Shown here one piece after another: positions 34,480 through 46,827 of a stretch of DNA of 64,000 nucleotides. The notes beneath the pieces were generated by a model. It ran no database searches and had not been told where the DNA came from. It saw nothing but the letters and a program-made list of their open reading frames with translations. Location: contig CP136065.1 of assembly GCA_032622095.1 (NCBI GenBank), positions 25,491,141-25,555,140 on the forward strand, read 5' to 3'. The position numbers and the translations under genes were made by a program. Positions within the stretch are counted from its first letter, which is position 1. Every line of letters starts with the position of its first letter. Origin of the DNA: Siphonodentalium dalli. Taxonomy: Eukaryota; Mollusca; Scaphopoda; Gadilida; Siphonodentaliidae.

Positions 34480-35923
34480 ACATTAAGTTAACTTCATGGT
34501 TTTACATACCTCATCATTACATGTATACTTGATGAAACCCCAAACTTCATATATCTCTTCATGTTGACAAACAGTATTACAGAGACATACCAACTTTCAA
34601 TATTCCTTATTGCTCCATTAACACTGGGGCTCACCGGTTCCACGCGGTATCGTTCGTTGGTTATTTCTGGTGTGGTTCGTTGGTGATTTTTGGTGTGGTT
34701 CGTTGGTGATTTTATAAAGAAAACGTGGTCGGAGTGGAAATAATATTAAATATATACACTACTCGTTGTATTCGAACAAAATGCACGCTTTTATTTGGCA
34801 TGATAATGAAGATAAATTATCACGGAAGGTCATCCAAATATGTCGGCGACTACATAATTTATATCACTTGCATCACCGTATTTTTGCTCAGAAAAGTACA
34901 TACGTCTCCAACAATGTTGATTTATCTATAATAAGGATAATAATCTGGGTTTGAAATTTGTTCAGTTTCTTCACTGTTTTTTAACCTGTCGATCTAGTAC
35001 GATCTTTCAATTTAAATGCGAACTTTGAGCTAAACTATCTCGTACCATGATGTTCCTGTTCGTTGGTCTGCATGCTCCGGTCATTTGGCGCTGAAAAATG
35101 ATGCCTTTCTGTTCGTTGGCAAATAAATCGTTAGGCGTTTGCAAACGATTTCGCATTTGTAATAAATCATAAACGGATTTTTCAGACTAATGAGCCATGG
35201 ATATTGTTTTACAATTGGTGTTGTTGACTCATTGCAATTTCAAAGGTGGTTCGTAATACTTGATATGATAATGTCGTACTAATTCCACAACGGTGATATT
35301 GATAGCAAGTGGTGGCTTGTTAGCTTGGGTTATGTTTTCTCGTTCGATATCCAACACGTCATAATTCACTATAGTATCCCAAACGATATGGCAAGAGGAC
35401 GCACGTACTCCAGTCTAATATGAATCGTACGTGACACGTAGTGGAGCAACCACACATGACGTGCCTCAATTTTGCCTTTTTTCGGCGACATAACGCTAAG
35501 AATAATTTATGTAACATCATGCAGTGGTCACGACGGACACGACATGCCAACTTGACAAGACGTGTCGTGGATTGTAAAATCTTATCTGGATTATCGTCAT
35601 GACTTCTCCATTTTTCGTTTTCATTAAGCGAACCAACGAAATTGGTCTAAATGAAATTAATAGACTTAAATCACATGTGAATTCTTCGTAAGTTGTGAAG
35701 TAGTTACTTTCATTTTTATCGCGATGCTTCATTTCCAATTCCGCGTTTTTTGCAATCTTCCCACGGTTGTTAACCGGAAGTCACGTGACAATTTCTTCAA
35801 AATCTATTCTCGCGATCTTGAAAAATCACTGATGGATAAAGAAAACATTATATGACGTCATTCACCTGCCTTAGGTATAAGCACCCTTGGTGGTTGCTAA
35901 TATATATATTTTTGGAACTTCTG
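34480..35923. other. Non-coding stretch with GTTCGTTGGT repeats
   Basis: The word TTCGTTGGT occurs repeatedly at 34652-34710 and again near 35055 and 35113, with its inverse at about 35630. This suggests a decayed inverted-repeat element, but ends could not be fixed. No gene is seen. Confidence 0.4.
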
Positions 35924-36225
35924 TCTGTGTGTGTCTTAGATATAGACTCGAAAACTGTTGGACCGATCCGCCTCAAATTTAGTACGTAGGCCTACTTTGA
36001 TCCCGAGAACAATATGGACGGGTCAAATTTCACGTGCGACCATGTCCATGATCTTGACCTTGCTCACATACGCTCATATAGGCATGTTTCTGGACCGATC
36101 AAACAATAGTTTAATTTGACTTTGTCACTTCATTATCAGGCGATCACAAAGAAATCCCTAAATACCCGGACGAAGTCACACACATCAGCTAGTAATATAA
36201 ATTTAACAACGGTTGAGCATCGCAT

Positions 36226-36519
36226 ATGGCCTTCGTCGAGTATTTTTCGTCTAACAAAGTGAATTTGTCAGAAGAAGAAAAAACTCAAAGCTGTTGTGGT
36301 TTGTTTCGAGATATTGTTGTTGAAGAGGTTCAGTGGAAATTACTTCAAGTTATCGTCTATAGGATTGCTAAAGTAGACAATCTAAGAACCGTAACACAGC
36401 TAACGAAATATGGTTTTCGAGATATTGTTGTGATAAATCCATCTACCAACTATGCATCAAATCGATTGATATTAAATTTGTTCAAGTCATCGCGCAAACG
36501 GCCTTTAATTTGTTTTTAA
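36226..36519 (+). CDS. Unrecognised 97-residue frame inside an inverted-repeat element
   Basis: Starts MAFVEYFSSNKVNLSEEEKT and contains a duplicated FRDIVV word (residues about 28 and 66). No known domain, signal peptide or membrane segment is apparent. It lies between the inverted arms of 35924-37905, so a transposon-derived fragment or a chance frame are both possible. Low confidence that it is expressed. Confidence 0.15.
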   Translation: MAFVEYFSSNKVNLSEEEKTQSCCGLFRDIVVEEVQWKLLQVIVYRIAKVDNLRTVTQLTKYGFRDIVVINPSTNYASNRLILNLFKSSRKRPLICF

Positions 36520-36924
36520 TAGAATAACGGCCCTTACTCTGCATGGGCCAGAGTTAATGTGTGCATCTGTCACACACGGTCGTAAACTCGCATACCATAA
36601 GTTGTGAAAATACATCACTAAACGGCTAAGTTATAGATAGTTAGGCCCGCCCACCAAGCCATCGTAAGAAAAGTAGGCGAAGATATATGTGAAACTCAAT
36701 TTTGTTAATCTCATGATCCAGAAAAAAATCCTTCAGTGAAACTGTCTTGCTACTCCGAGTTAACCCTGTATGTATTAACTGGATTCTCCCATTCAGTTAT
36801 AAAAGCCTACATCGGAATGATCTATTATTCGTTTGGTGTGATGTTCAGGTGATAAAAGCAGACAACATACTGATAAATAAAAGTGCAGAAGGAGTCATAT
36901 TTAATGAGGGAAATGATAATAATG

Positions 36925-37072
36925 GTCGTTTGTTGAACTTATTATCTGAACTTTTCCTATGGGATAACTACTCACCAATGATGCTTTAAATAGACAGGGT
37001 TTAACTTATTATCTGAACTTTTCCTATGGGTAACTACTCAGAAATGATGCTTTATAGTATAGAAAGGGTTAA
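36925..37072. repeat. Family J duplication
   Basis: Two tandem copies of AACTTATTATCTGAACTTTT + CCTATGGG...ACTACTC...ATGATGCTTT, the second ending AGTATAGAAAGGGTTAA. Confidence 0.65.
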
Positions 37073-38637
37073 GCAAACGTGTGTTTTAGTCGACTTTATT
37101 GTGTCAAATAATTAATATCCTCTCATGGCACGCCCATCCAATTATTTCAAAACTTATGTGTGGGTTTATCCGTTGAGTAATGTATTTCAAAGATCGAAAT
37201 TCGCGTGACGCCAGTCCCACCAATGGATTTTGTCTCGGAGAGCTTAACAGGAAGTTATCGACAAATAGAACTGCACTGCGAGTCCCCGGTAAATAGTTAT
37301 TTTCTGAAGTTGTCATATTTAACAATCTTACATCAAAGCGCGAATAACGCGCGAATAACAATAAATTATTGTGTCTTCAAGAATAAAAAAACCACTGGTG
37401 GCCAGTCTTCGATTTTGTAAAAGTTAGGGCACAGTGTGGAGTGGACGAGTTTTTCCTATGGGTAGCAAGTGACACGTGATCGACTATTGTTTGGACCCCG
37501 ATCAGTAATAATGTCCTACTTATCACGCAGTACGTACAGCGCTGTTTGTGAGGCATCCTCGAGAGCGAGAGTTTAGTCAGAACGACAGACCATCGTCAGT
37601 GCCTTTGTCGATAGTCCACAGTTTTCGCCAGCATAACAAGTTCAGACAGACTAGAAAGCAATTAATCTATATCAATATTTGCGAATGTCTGTATGTCTGT
37701 CTGTCTGTTCAATAGAAATTCACGGGCCTGCATACCAAATTTGAGTCGGATCGGTCGAGGTCCAGAAACATACCTATATGGGCGTATAAGAGCGAGGTCA
37801 CGGTCAAGGACACGGTCGCACGTGAAATTGGACCCTCTCATATTGTTCCCGTGGTCAAATTAGGCCTACACACCAAAGTTGAGTCGGATCGGTAGTCCAA
37901 ACTAATAGTATGAAAATGCTGACTCTTGAAAATATTCACACAGTAGCAAGAAACTATTTGTGTTATGCCTGTTTGCCTCTCACATTCTCTCTTTCTCATC
38001 TCCGATTTTACTCTATTTCCCTCTCCGTTACCCAGTAAGTTTATTGTTAACCTCCCCAATTTAGGAGAGCATATATACAAATGACAAATATATACATGTT
38101 ATATAAATATGTATGTAAATGTTATACTAATCACAATATTAATCGTACAGTGTTTACGCCATGTCACACGCATGCGGCCAGGTTCGGACGTTTTAAAGTT
38201 TTAAGTGTTAGTGAGGTCGGTGATAATCTAGAGAATTTAGAAATGGGAAGGCATACATAGAGGTGCGTTGCCCTTTTAAACCTGATTAGCAATATCACAT
38301 GCGTGTGATCGAGCGAAATAAAATTTCCAAATAAAATATTTACTGGACATCAAAGTTGAGTATAAGAAATTGAGAATGTGTGTCTTCATATTACCTTCTC
38401 GCGTGAACTATAAGATGTGTATGCTCTCCAATACTGTAGGTTAATCAACAAATAATTGTGCAAAACTCTGTAAAAGTTTGTAAAAACTTCACCACTGAGA
38501 ACAACATGGAGAAATAGATAAACTTTGTTCTTAAATAATTTTTTGGTAGATCGCCAATAACGAAATGTCACGTGTTGAAACCACTTATGTGAACACAACT
38601 GTTGCAGCGATTTGTCGACACACATCGTTAAAGGGGT

Positions 38638-38980
38638 ACTGTACACTAAATCCGGCCATTTATGGGACCATCTCCTTTTATAATCAACAGAACATATGCA
38701 ACAAATGAATGAATTTGAACCATGGATTGGTGCACAATACACGCATCTGCTCTATGAACGATTCAATTATAACATGCAAATTATAATGAAAATGATTAAA
38801 TGGCTGGAGTCATAAATTCAATTTCATTATAATTACCATGTTGTTTACATCGTTCATATAGAGCACATGAGTGTATTTGCACTAATCCATGGCTCAAATT
38901 CATTCATTTGTTCCATATATTCTATTGAGTATAAGAGATGTCCCATAAATGGCCGAATTTAGTTTACAGTACCCCTTTAA
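38638..38980. mobile_element. TTAA foldback MITE family F, copy 2
   Basis: A 343-bp palindrome with ends TTAAAGGGGTACTGTACAC and its inverse, homologous over its length to 30993-31355. Confidence 0.85.
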
Positions 38981-39231
38981 TCGTTACTTGAATTAAGTTT
39001 AGTCTGAAGTTAATTTTCAGAATGTGCCAATGCTTTGACCTTTTCCAAATTTACCGTCAAGTTTTGATTTAAACCTGGGTGTCTTATTGGACTAACTTGA
39101 CTTTTATTGGTAGGGTAATGTGGGCATAATGCGACACATAAGCACATTAGACCCCATCATGCCACTAAAAACGATAGAAGGGCACACATTATTAAACTAA
39201 AAATTATATAAATATTTCCACTATATATATT

Positions 39232-39592
39232 AACTAGCCGATGAGCCCGACGTTGTCCGGGCTATTCAAAAAACAAAATTTCAAGTCGATAGCTACACCC
39301 GTTTCCGAGATCTGGTCTGCGCATGCGCGAAGCTGGCGTCGCACGGGCTCGGCGACCCGATACAATTTGTACCCGGCGCAAGATACATTCACATAGCAAA
39401 TTTCAAGTCGATAGCTCCACCCGTTTCCGAGATCTCGTCCGCGCATGCGCTGCACGGGCGTGGCACGGGCTCGCCAATACGACAACGACCACCGCCTGGT
39501 CAAACTACACACACATACCAAGTTTCGTCCCGATCAGTCGAGAATCGTAGATTTGTATAAAGGACAGACAGACAGACAGATTGTTTCAAAAT
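39232..39592. repeat. Retroposon-like repeat ending in (GACA)n
   Basis: Two ~115-bp direct repeats share AATTTCAAGTCGATAGCT and CACCCGTTTCCGAGATCT, followed by CCAAGTTTCGTCCCGATCAG and a GACAGACAGACAGA tail. The tail and one-sided layout suggest a non-autonomous retroposon; this is inference. Confidence 0.45.
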
Positions 39593-40248
39593 ATATAAGA
39601 GATACTCGCACTTGCCTGGGAAGCACCAATTTATGAACAGCATTAATCCCCGTCGACGTACCCAATCCGTCGCATTATGCCCCATACACGGGGTACTATG
39701 CGACACATTTGACATTACAACATCAGCATATACCGAACATAATAAACGCAAGACGGTCTGCAGTTTCTTTTCTTTTGTGGATTGAAAGAATGTATAAGCG
39801 TTATTTAAAGTCATGGCAGCAGACCAATGAGACATTTTATTGGTTTATATGGGGGGTAAAATAGCACCATAAAGTTTTGATTTCAGGAAAATGGCCGGGG
39901 TAGGGTTAACAATAATTATTTATCTATATCATGTTTTAATGTTTGGGAATGATCGAATATGTTTTTTTATTTCTTTTCTTTTGAACTGTAGTCAACTGGG
40001 GGTTCCCATAAGCGGGGAGGGGCTGTGGACACCACTTAGTGGGCGCAGGTTCCCAAGTCTTATTGTTTCCACACTCCCCGGGCCAGTTTAATAGAATAGA
40101 ATAGCGAGGTAATCATGAGTTTATTAATCAATAGCATCTATGTGGTTATATGTTGAGTATCTAAGTTTGATATGTTTGATAAGTTCAAATACAATTACTG
40201 GTTCTATATATATATATTCTCAACTTCTAGTACAATAAATGTCCTAAT

Positions 40249-40530
40249 AACCTACTTCCGGTCATATATGAGAGAACCGGGTAAACTGTCAGAATACGTC
40301 ACTTCCGGTACAGAAAGTGTCCAAAATAACCTACTTCCGGTCATATATGAGAGAACCGGGTAAACTGTCAGAATACGCCACTTCCGGTACAGAAAGTGGA
40401 CGGAGAAATCTACTTCCGGCAAATATGTATTAGCAGACAGTGTAAACAGCCTGAGAATACAACTTCCGGTAATATGCATTAGCGGACAGTGTAAACAGCC
40501 GGAGAATACAACTTCCGGTGTATAAAATGT
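40249..40530. repeat. Short tandem repeats with ACTTCCGG words
   Basis: Two ~82-bp copies (CCTACTTCCGGTCATATATG ... CACTTCCGGTACAGAAAGTG) followed by two ~60-bp copies (GCAGACAGTGTAAACAGCC ... ACAACTTCCGGT). Confidence 0.8.
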
Positions 40531-41734
40531 TCCCCAATTTCGTGGTAATTATAATGTCCCCCAAAACTGTTGCCCTTGGCTGGGTAGTCAGAGCTATTAG
40601 TAAGAGATGGTGACCATACTCGGGATAATTCTGACTGAACCAATGTTGCAAGAAACAGTGGCCTTTTTATACGATTTGAGCGGATCGGGAGATCGTATTG
40701 GCCGACCAATCGGAGGTCACCGCTCAAATCGACGAATCAGAACCACTGCCCCATTTGCACACATTGGATCAGTCCAAAGTTGAAGTGGTGACCAGCTCAC
40801 CGTTAATGGGCCTTTAGTGAAAAGACACCTTACAGGAAAGACCTGTTAACAAGTGGGTGAAATCACCCAACATTACCACAGAACTAAGGTTACGATAAGA
40901 TTTATTTTTCCAGGTTTGATTTGCGATATGCCTAATCATATTTTTTGTTCTCTACTGGTTGTATTATGCCCCACAACCAGACAACCTGTCTCTCCCCCAA
41001 ATATGAGTGAATGTGAATGACCAATGTACATAGAACTGATCAACTTACTATATAACTCGTCTTACTTGACCAAAATACGCATGTAGCTTTGGTGGTAGTG
41101 GTAAGATGTTCTCGTTTTAACACCTACAATACCTACCGGAAGTTATAAACCATTAAAAAAGGGGGTCACCAAATGTGGGTACCCCTACTCCGGCGTTTCG
41201 CGTGTGAGATTAATCAGTCATAATGATCTCGGTCCAATTGGGATGTCCACTTCTATGATTGGTCTTACTAAAATAATAAATGTGCGATTCAACTTCAGTC
41301 ATGGAAAATTCACATGGTCTGATAACGATCGTCTGTCGCACTATGCCCCGCGTCGCATTATGCCCCACATTACCCTAATTCCGCTGTAATATTTACAATG
41401 GTTTTGACATACGAACTCACATTATTGGAAAGTTATTAATACTGAATATAAAAACAAAGTCAATCTATTTTTTCATGTACATGTTGATGATAGTTGTATT
41501 ACAGATTTTTTAATGTTATTTCACATGAACCCACCCCGAAGGCAATGAATCCCTTTAAGGTAACCGCGTTCCTGTACCGCATAGGGGACACAAAATAAAT
41601 AACTTCCAATAATAACGGAAAAGTGTCTGGTTGACGAACAATCATTCTGTGAGAATATAATAACATTTTGTATTGTATATAGAATAACGACACTGAATAA
41701 CACATGTAACAAGAGGTGTGCACTCGCGTGCTAG

Positions 41735-42298
41735 CATACCCCCACCGTGGAAAATTCAACCCGCATTATCCGTAAACCCAACAAAAAAGATTTTTAACTT
41801 TAAAGAAAAATTTGGATTAATAATATAGCATCCAGAAAAAAAAATCCCAAAATTTTCTAAGTCAAAATAAGTCGAAAATGAAGTGTAATGTTGGGAAAAA
41901 CAGTCCGAGCCAACCCTGAGCCGCATCATATAGAGAGGGTGTTGTGAGAAGCATTTATACCAACAATTATTGAAATCGGTTCATATTTGTTAAAGTTATT
42001 AAGTCGGACAGAATTTTCTAAGTCAAAATAAGTCGAAAAGTAAGGCGTAACTTAAAAAAAGAAAGTCGGACCGCACCGCAATTAGCATCATGCGGAGAGG
42101 CGGTCCTAAGGAGATTACATACACAAAATTATTGAAATCTGTTCATAGTTGTTCGAGTTATGAGGTCGGACGGGCGGACGGACGTCCACACGGAGGGAGA
42201 AAGTGTGACGGACGGACAGACGCAGGGAGAAAGTGTGACGGACGGACAGACGCAGTCAATTCAGTATACCCCCCATTTTCTTCGAAAGTGGGGGTATA
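41735..42298. mobile_element. Element with a 3' hairpin made from its own end sequence
   Basis: The left end is CATACCCCCACCGTGG. The right end is a hairpin at 42265-42298 (TATACCCCCCATTTTC...GAAAGTGGGGGTATA), so the terminal motif is present once at the left and twice, inverted, at the right. The interior has repeated AAGTCAAAATAAGTCGAAAA words and a GGACGGACAGACGCAG run. The same layout occurs at 56254-56597. Confidence 0.55.
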
Positions 42299-43995
42299 AT
42301 GATGGATTATATCTAAAAAGAATGGTTTATCGATTAGCACATAATTTTTTAGAAAAAATATAACACCTTTCATTTCTAACATATGAGAACGTATGAGGCA
42401 CTGGCTCAGTGTGGTGTTCTCATGCTTCGTAATGTGAGTAAAAAGTAAAAACCTTGTCATTTGTTATCGAAATGGCACCATGCATGTGGAATTACTCCGG
42501 GATTTATGTCAGGGTTAAAGGACGAGTTACTGGACATTCGTAAACTAGATTGTCGAGGCCGTGGACCGAGACCATTTAGTTGTAATTATATCCAGTCGCG
42601 AGGCCATTAACCGACTTAACAGTTTTATAATATACAAGGAAAAATTACATTTATACAGATGAACAATTGCGATAAATCTCGATACATGAGACATTTACGA
42701 GCGTTTTTCTAGAAAAAGAAATAGTCTTCGGCTGACAACAGAACCAAACCAAGCCCCATGACATAACTCGTGTGAGTGGAACTTGCATGTTGCCGCGAAC
42801 ACGACAGGCACAATACCACGCGGTTCCAATTTGTTAGAAAATAAACGTCGATGTTCGCTAACATAATACAATATTTTTTTGGGATAAAAATTGCGTAGCA
42901 TATATACGTAAGCTGTCGCAATTGGATGTGTATTTTGGTTACGTAATCATTTATAAATATGTTTGACTTGATTCTTATTGTCAGGATATTGTTTTCTCCA
43001 GAAAAAGAAAAGTAACTCCATTACTATTGACGTTAGGTTTCAATGTGACATATACCCCATGGTTACAAATTAGGTGAACGCCTTTATCTGCAAGTAATTG
43101 AATTACGTGGGGGGGGGGGGGGGGGTCATATATAATCACTGTCCATATGTCTTGTCCTGTGTATGGGTGTGGCAGATAATTATTTCGCGGTCAGAGGGCT
43201 CCGTGTGGAGCTCTTTGTGCTTACATTTGGGAAATGGACGTTCTAGATTAGGAAAGTAGACTTGTAGTATAAAGCACGAACGTTCTACATTACGAATGGT
43301 AAAAGTTCCCATTCGTAGAAATAGAAGGTCGTTGTACAACAAAAGAGATATATTTATTGATGTTCGCCAACGTGTGCATGGTGCACGGCCGGTAACGAGT
43401 TAACGAAGTTGTCCAGTTTGTTTTGGTCATTCAAACTGGGTCAATACCGCGCCGTCTGAACGATGCTCAAGGCAATCGTAACGACGAGCTCGTGTGAGCT
43501 TATTCACACGACTGATTTTGCATTGGTTTAACTCGCTTGACACGGTGGTCAAGCTTCATTCTACTCTTGAAGTTTTGCGTTGTATCCCCCCCACCCACCA
43601 CCCCATGATTGGGAGATGCTTGTAACACTATAATATTCATCATTTCATGTCTTATTTGTTTATGACTGATAGTCTGCGAACGATATTTATCGCTACACTT
43701 CACGTTTGTCCATTAAAGTTTACATTTAACATCATGCATTCGTTGTAGTTATTCCATAAATACTTTATGTTCGTTCGAGCTGCAAGCGAGTTAGAACATA
43801 ACTGGGTTTTAACTCTGTGTTATCGGTCATGGGATGACGCTCTGATCCGGAAATTCGTTTTAACGAGTTCATTGTAAGGAGTGGTGTTTAATCACTTAGG
43901 TGGTTACACGAAAGTCGTCACTGTGGCTGTATGACCCAAATTCAATAATGGATATTATCTGGTGGGTTATAAGGGATGTTGTAGACCAAGTTCGC
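42299..43995. other. Non-coding stretch with a long G run
   Basis: No gene is seen. A run of about 17 G lies at 43109-43126. Short frames overlap no known domain. Confidence 0.5.
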
Positions 43996-44368
43996 TCAGT
44001 CCACAACAGCTTGGGATCTCGGTTGGGATGATGCTGTTTTTGGACCGAAGTCCTGGCCGTTGCTCTTCTGTAACTGACTTTTATTCAAAAGACGTATAAT
44101 ACATGTGCACGAGGGGTGGTATTCACCAAGCGAGACTATTTTATAAACCAGGTAGTTTATTTGGTAGTGAAGGTATCTTCGCTTTAGCGCCAACGAGACA
44201 CGCTGTCGATGATGTGATTGATCCAATCTATCAGATTTGTCACTTGTCAATGGACACCGTCTCACGACTAATTCGTGAACACTCACCGGCCACAATCAGC
44301 ATGTATAGCGGTATAATTTTTGGGTATAATTGTATGGAGACTCATGCTGGCGTTTATACATCTGTAGA
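43996..44368. other. Unassigned sequence upstream of the Harbinger-like fragment
   Basis: A plus-strand frame (44103-44372) reads through here but shows no domain I recognise. Confidence 0.35.
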
Positions 44369-44497
44369 ATGAGTTTCGATGACATTATTGAGGTTTTTGA
44401 ATTAGCACAGCGTGAAAATGAGGAGCCAAGAAGACAACGTCTCAGAAGAATTTTAAGGGACAGATCAAACCCACTTGAACCCAATATTTGCTTCTAA
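44369..44497 (+). pseudogene. PIF/Harbinger-like transposase N-terminal fragment
   Basis: A 42-residue frame beginning MSFDDIIEVFELAQ and containing RRQRLRRILRDRSNPLE. Arg-rich segments of this form followed by NPLE are typical of the start of animal Harbinger transposases, just before the helix-turn-helix; assigned from memory of the family. It ends at a TAA where the protein should continue, so it is a fragment or a first exon. Confidence 0.4.
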
Positions 44498-45263
44498 CTA
44501 TAAAATCTATGTCTATGGAGTTATCATTTTTAATTTCCATTCTTTATTCGAAAAGTTGTGTAATGTTGTAGAATGACCGCCCCCAATACATTCTTTCCAC
44601 ACATCCCACCCCGATCCAAAATGAACGCCCTCTGAATGGGTTCAAATAGGAAGCTATATATATATATATACATGTAGGCTTTGACCGATATAGGCAAAAC
44701 AAAGGCGGCGGCCATTTTAGATCGGGTGGGGTGTGTATGGGGTGAATTTTAGAGTGGTTTGGGTGACCCTAGCTACAACACACTTTGTTTGAATTAATCG
44801 GTCAGGGGCTGGAAAATGGCTGTGGCCATGGAGTATTTTTAGAACATATGAAGTGGGTATATCAAAATCTTGAAGCTCGAATGAGCCATGTCCGTTTTAA
44901 AACAAATTAGTTTAAATAGCATGAATGTAGTTTTACCTGTAGGGTGTTATTCCACGAGAACGGAGTTTGTATCACTTACTTCTAAAATTAAAAGCTTATG
45001 ATGTTTTACCAATTTAAAGGTACTCAATCCGATCAGATGCTCCTAAATTACTATTTCTTTGGCTTCGGGTGTAAAAAATATTTGATTCGAGTCAAGGAAC
45101 CCACCCATCAAAGCTCAGAGTGATAACTCTTGGATATCCATCTTCATCCGCACATTCGTCCGTTCGACCACGTACTTCTGGTCCACAAATAATAGAAATA
45201 GCAAACTTCAAATATCGATATCTAATCACTCTGAGCTTTGATAGGTGGGTTCCTCGACTCGAA

Positions 45264-46747
45264 ATTCGAGTTAGGATGTAATTGTAATGGTAATTAGGGT
45301 CTAATTTCAATTACTTCAAAATCACAGGTACTTGTTTCTTCTCAAAGTTCTCTTTCATGATTCATCCAATGGTTTCTTCAAATGTTTTTTTCCAAATTTC
45401 AAAGAGTTAGACTGGTGACTGGCTATCACTATATTGTCACAACACTGAGTTTTTATCCACTATGTCTCAATGGTGAATTCTGTTGACACCTCCTGTTTGT
45501 TTGCTTAAGCATTGGTTAACCTTTGAGGTAGAAGGCTTGTTTTGATAAATACAATGAGAAACCAACTTCAAATAATTGACAATAGATCACTATAATATAT
45601 CACTCTTATGATCATGTTTCATTATCTCCATCTGTTATGGTATATATGCTATGGTATACATTCATACCAACCATTGCTAATGCTATCAACATGTCTACAA
45701 AAAATCTGGCAGCATTTTAATTTGCAGAAAGACACATCGGTCCTATGAAAGCAAAGTGCAAACTTTGCCCAACTACAATATCCAGTTCCAAAAAAGTTAC
45801 CTCCAATTTTGTGACACATCTGAAGGTAAGTTTCCATTTCTATGTATTAGTTTTGTTTAATTCCATTGACATATAACTTCAGTCATATGGTGGTATTGGT
45901 ATATGCATTGTTTCTTGTCCCTTCTAATTTGCAACTGAATGACAAAGTGGGGACAAATATCTGCCTCAATAATCCCCCAATTAGCACTGTCTAGTGGAGG
46001 CATTGTGTTACCAATAAGCTGGTGGCCGCAAAGGCTAATTAAGTTTATGACTCTAATTAACAATCAGAGTGTTGATTATCTCATTGTCCTTTACAATTGG
46101 CCTGGCTGTGTGTCTGACTTACTGAGATAGTCTTATTCCCTTAATAATTAAATGATGGATACACGTGTGTTACTAAAATACTCTATTATTTTCATTTTAT
46201 AGCGAAAGCGTCAAGATGTCTATGAATCCACAGTCACACAATCACCATCAACAAGTGATCAACAACCTACTAGGATCTTTCAGTATGCAAAAACATCGAT
46301 CAAGAATGCCAAAGCATTGAAGATTGTTAGCAAAGTTCATAAATCTCTGATATCATTCCAATTTCTAGAAGATCAACCCCGACTACAAGCTGCCAATGCA
46401 ACACGCTGGAATTACCAGCTATAAATCATGATTCGCTCAGTTCTACGAACACCTATACTGGACTCAGTACATTGGCTGCACTGTACCAAGTGTGCTTCAC
46501 TGTGTATTTCATCTTGCTTGTATTAAATTTATGTTTTGTTATCAAATAGAGTTTATATAACTAAAAGGTGTTCCTACTTCAATGATGTGCTGAAATGTAA
46601 TTGTAATTGAATTACTTTTAAAAGTAATTGTAATTGTAATTAATTACATTGTGAAATAGATGTAATGGGAATTGTAATTGTAATTGCAAAATGTTGAAGT
46701 AATTGTAATTGTAATTAATTACATTCACAAGTAATTGCCCCAAGCCT
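45264..46747. mobile_element. hAT-like element nested in the family E MITE
   Basis: Flanked by GACTCGAA at 45256-45263 and 46748-46755, an exact 8-bp duplication. The right end, on the minus strand, reads AGGCTTGGGGCAATTACTTG, typical of hAT ends; the left end is diverged. Subterminal GTAATTGTAATTGTAATTAC words lie on both sides. It contains the transposase relic below. Confidence 0.8.
45728..46424 (+). pseudogene. hAT transposase relic with BED zinc finger and an intron
   Basis: Exon A (45728-45825) encodes KAKCKLCPTT...SNFVTHLK, the C-x2-C and first His of a BED zinc finger. GTAAGT follows at 45826. Exon B starts after TTTTATAG at 46203 with RKRQDVYES, which completes the finger in frame. 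It runs to FQFLEDQPRLQAANATRWNY, resembling the xxTRWNS word of the hAT catalytic region, then stops at a TAA near 46422. Most of the catalytic core is missing, so this is an internally deleted copy. Confidence 0.65.
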
Positions 46748-46827
46748 GACTCGAATCAAATATTTTTTAGCCCCAAAGCCAAAGAAATAGTAATTTATGA
46801 GCGTCTGATCGGATTGAGTACCTTTAA

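Larger units (their letters stand above)
35924..37905. mobile_element. ~2-kb inverted-repeat element
   Basis: About 200 bp at 35924-36110 (with CGATCCGCCTCAAATTTAGT, GTAGGCCTAC and ATATAGGCATGTTTCTGGAC) recur in inverted, diverged form at 37690-37905. The interior has one unrecognised frame and a family J piece. Confidence 0.5.
39111..41377. mobile_element. 2.3-kb TIR element with internal terminal-motif copies
   Basis: Ends TAGGGTAATGTGGGCATAAT + GCGACAC and the inverse (GTCGCATTATGCCCCACATT + ACCCTA). The motif recurs internally as an inverted pair at 39668-39706 and singly near 40963. TA is at the outer edges. No transposase is recognised. Layout parallels 4973-6913, with different sequence. 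Confidence 0.7.
45014..46827. mobile_element. TTAA MITE family E, copy 4, split by a hAT element
   Basis: Left end TTAAAGGTACTCAATCCGAT and right end CGGATTGAGTACCTTTAA belong to family E. The sequence is interrupted in the right arm at GACTCGAA by 1.5 kb of hAT-like DNA. Confidence 0.85.
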
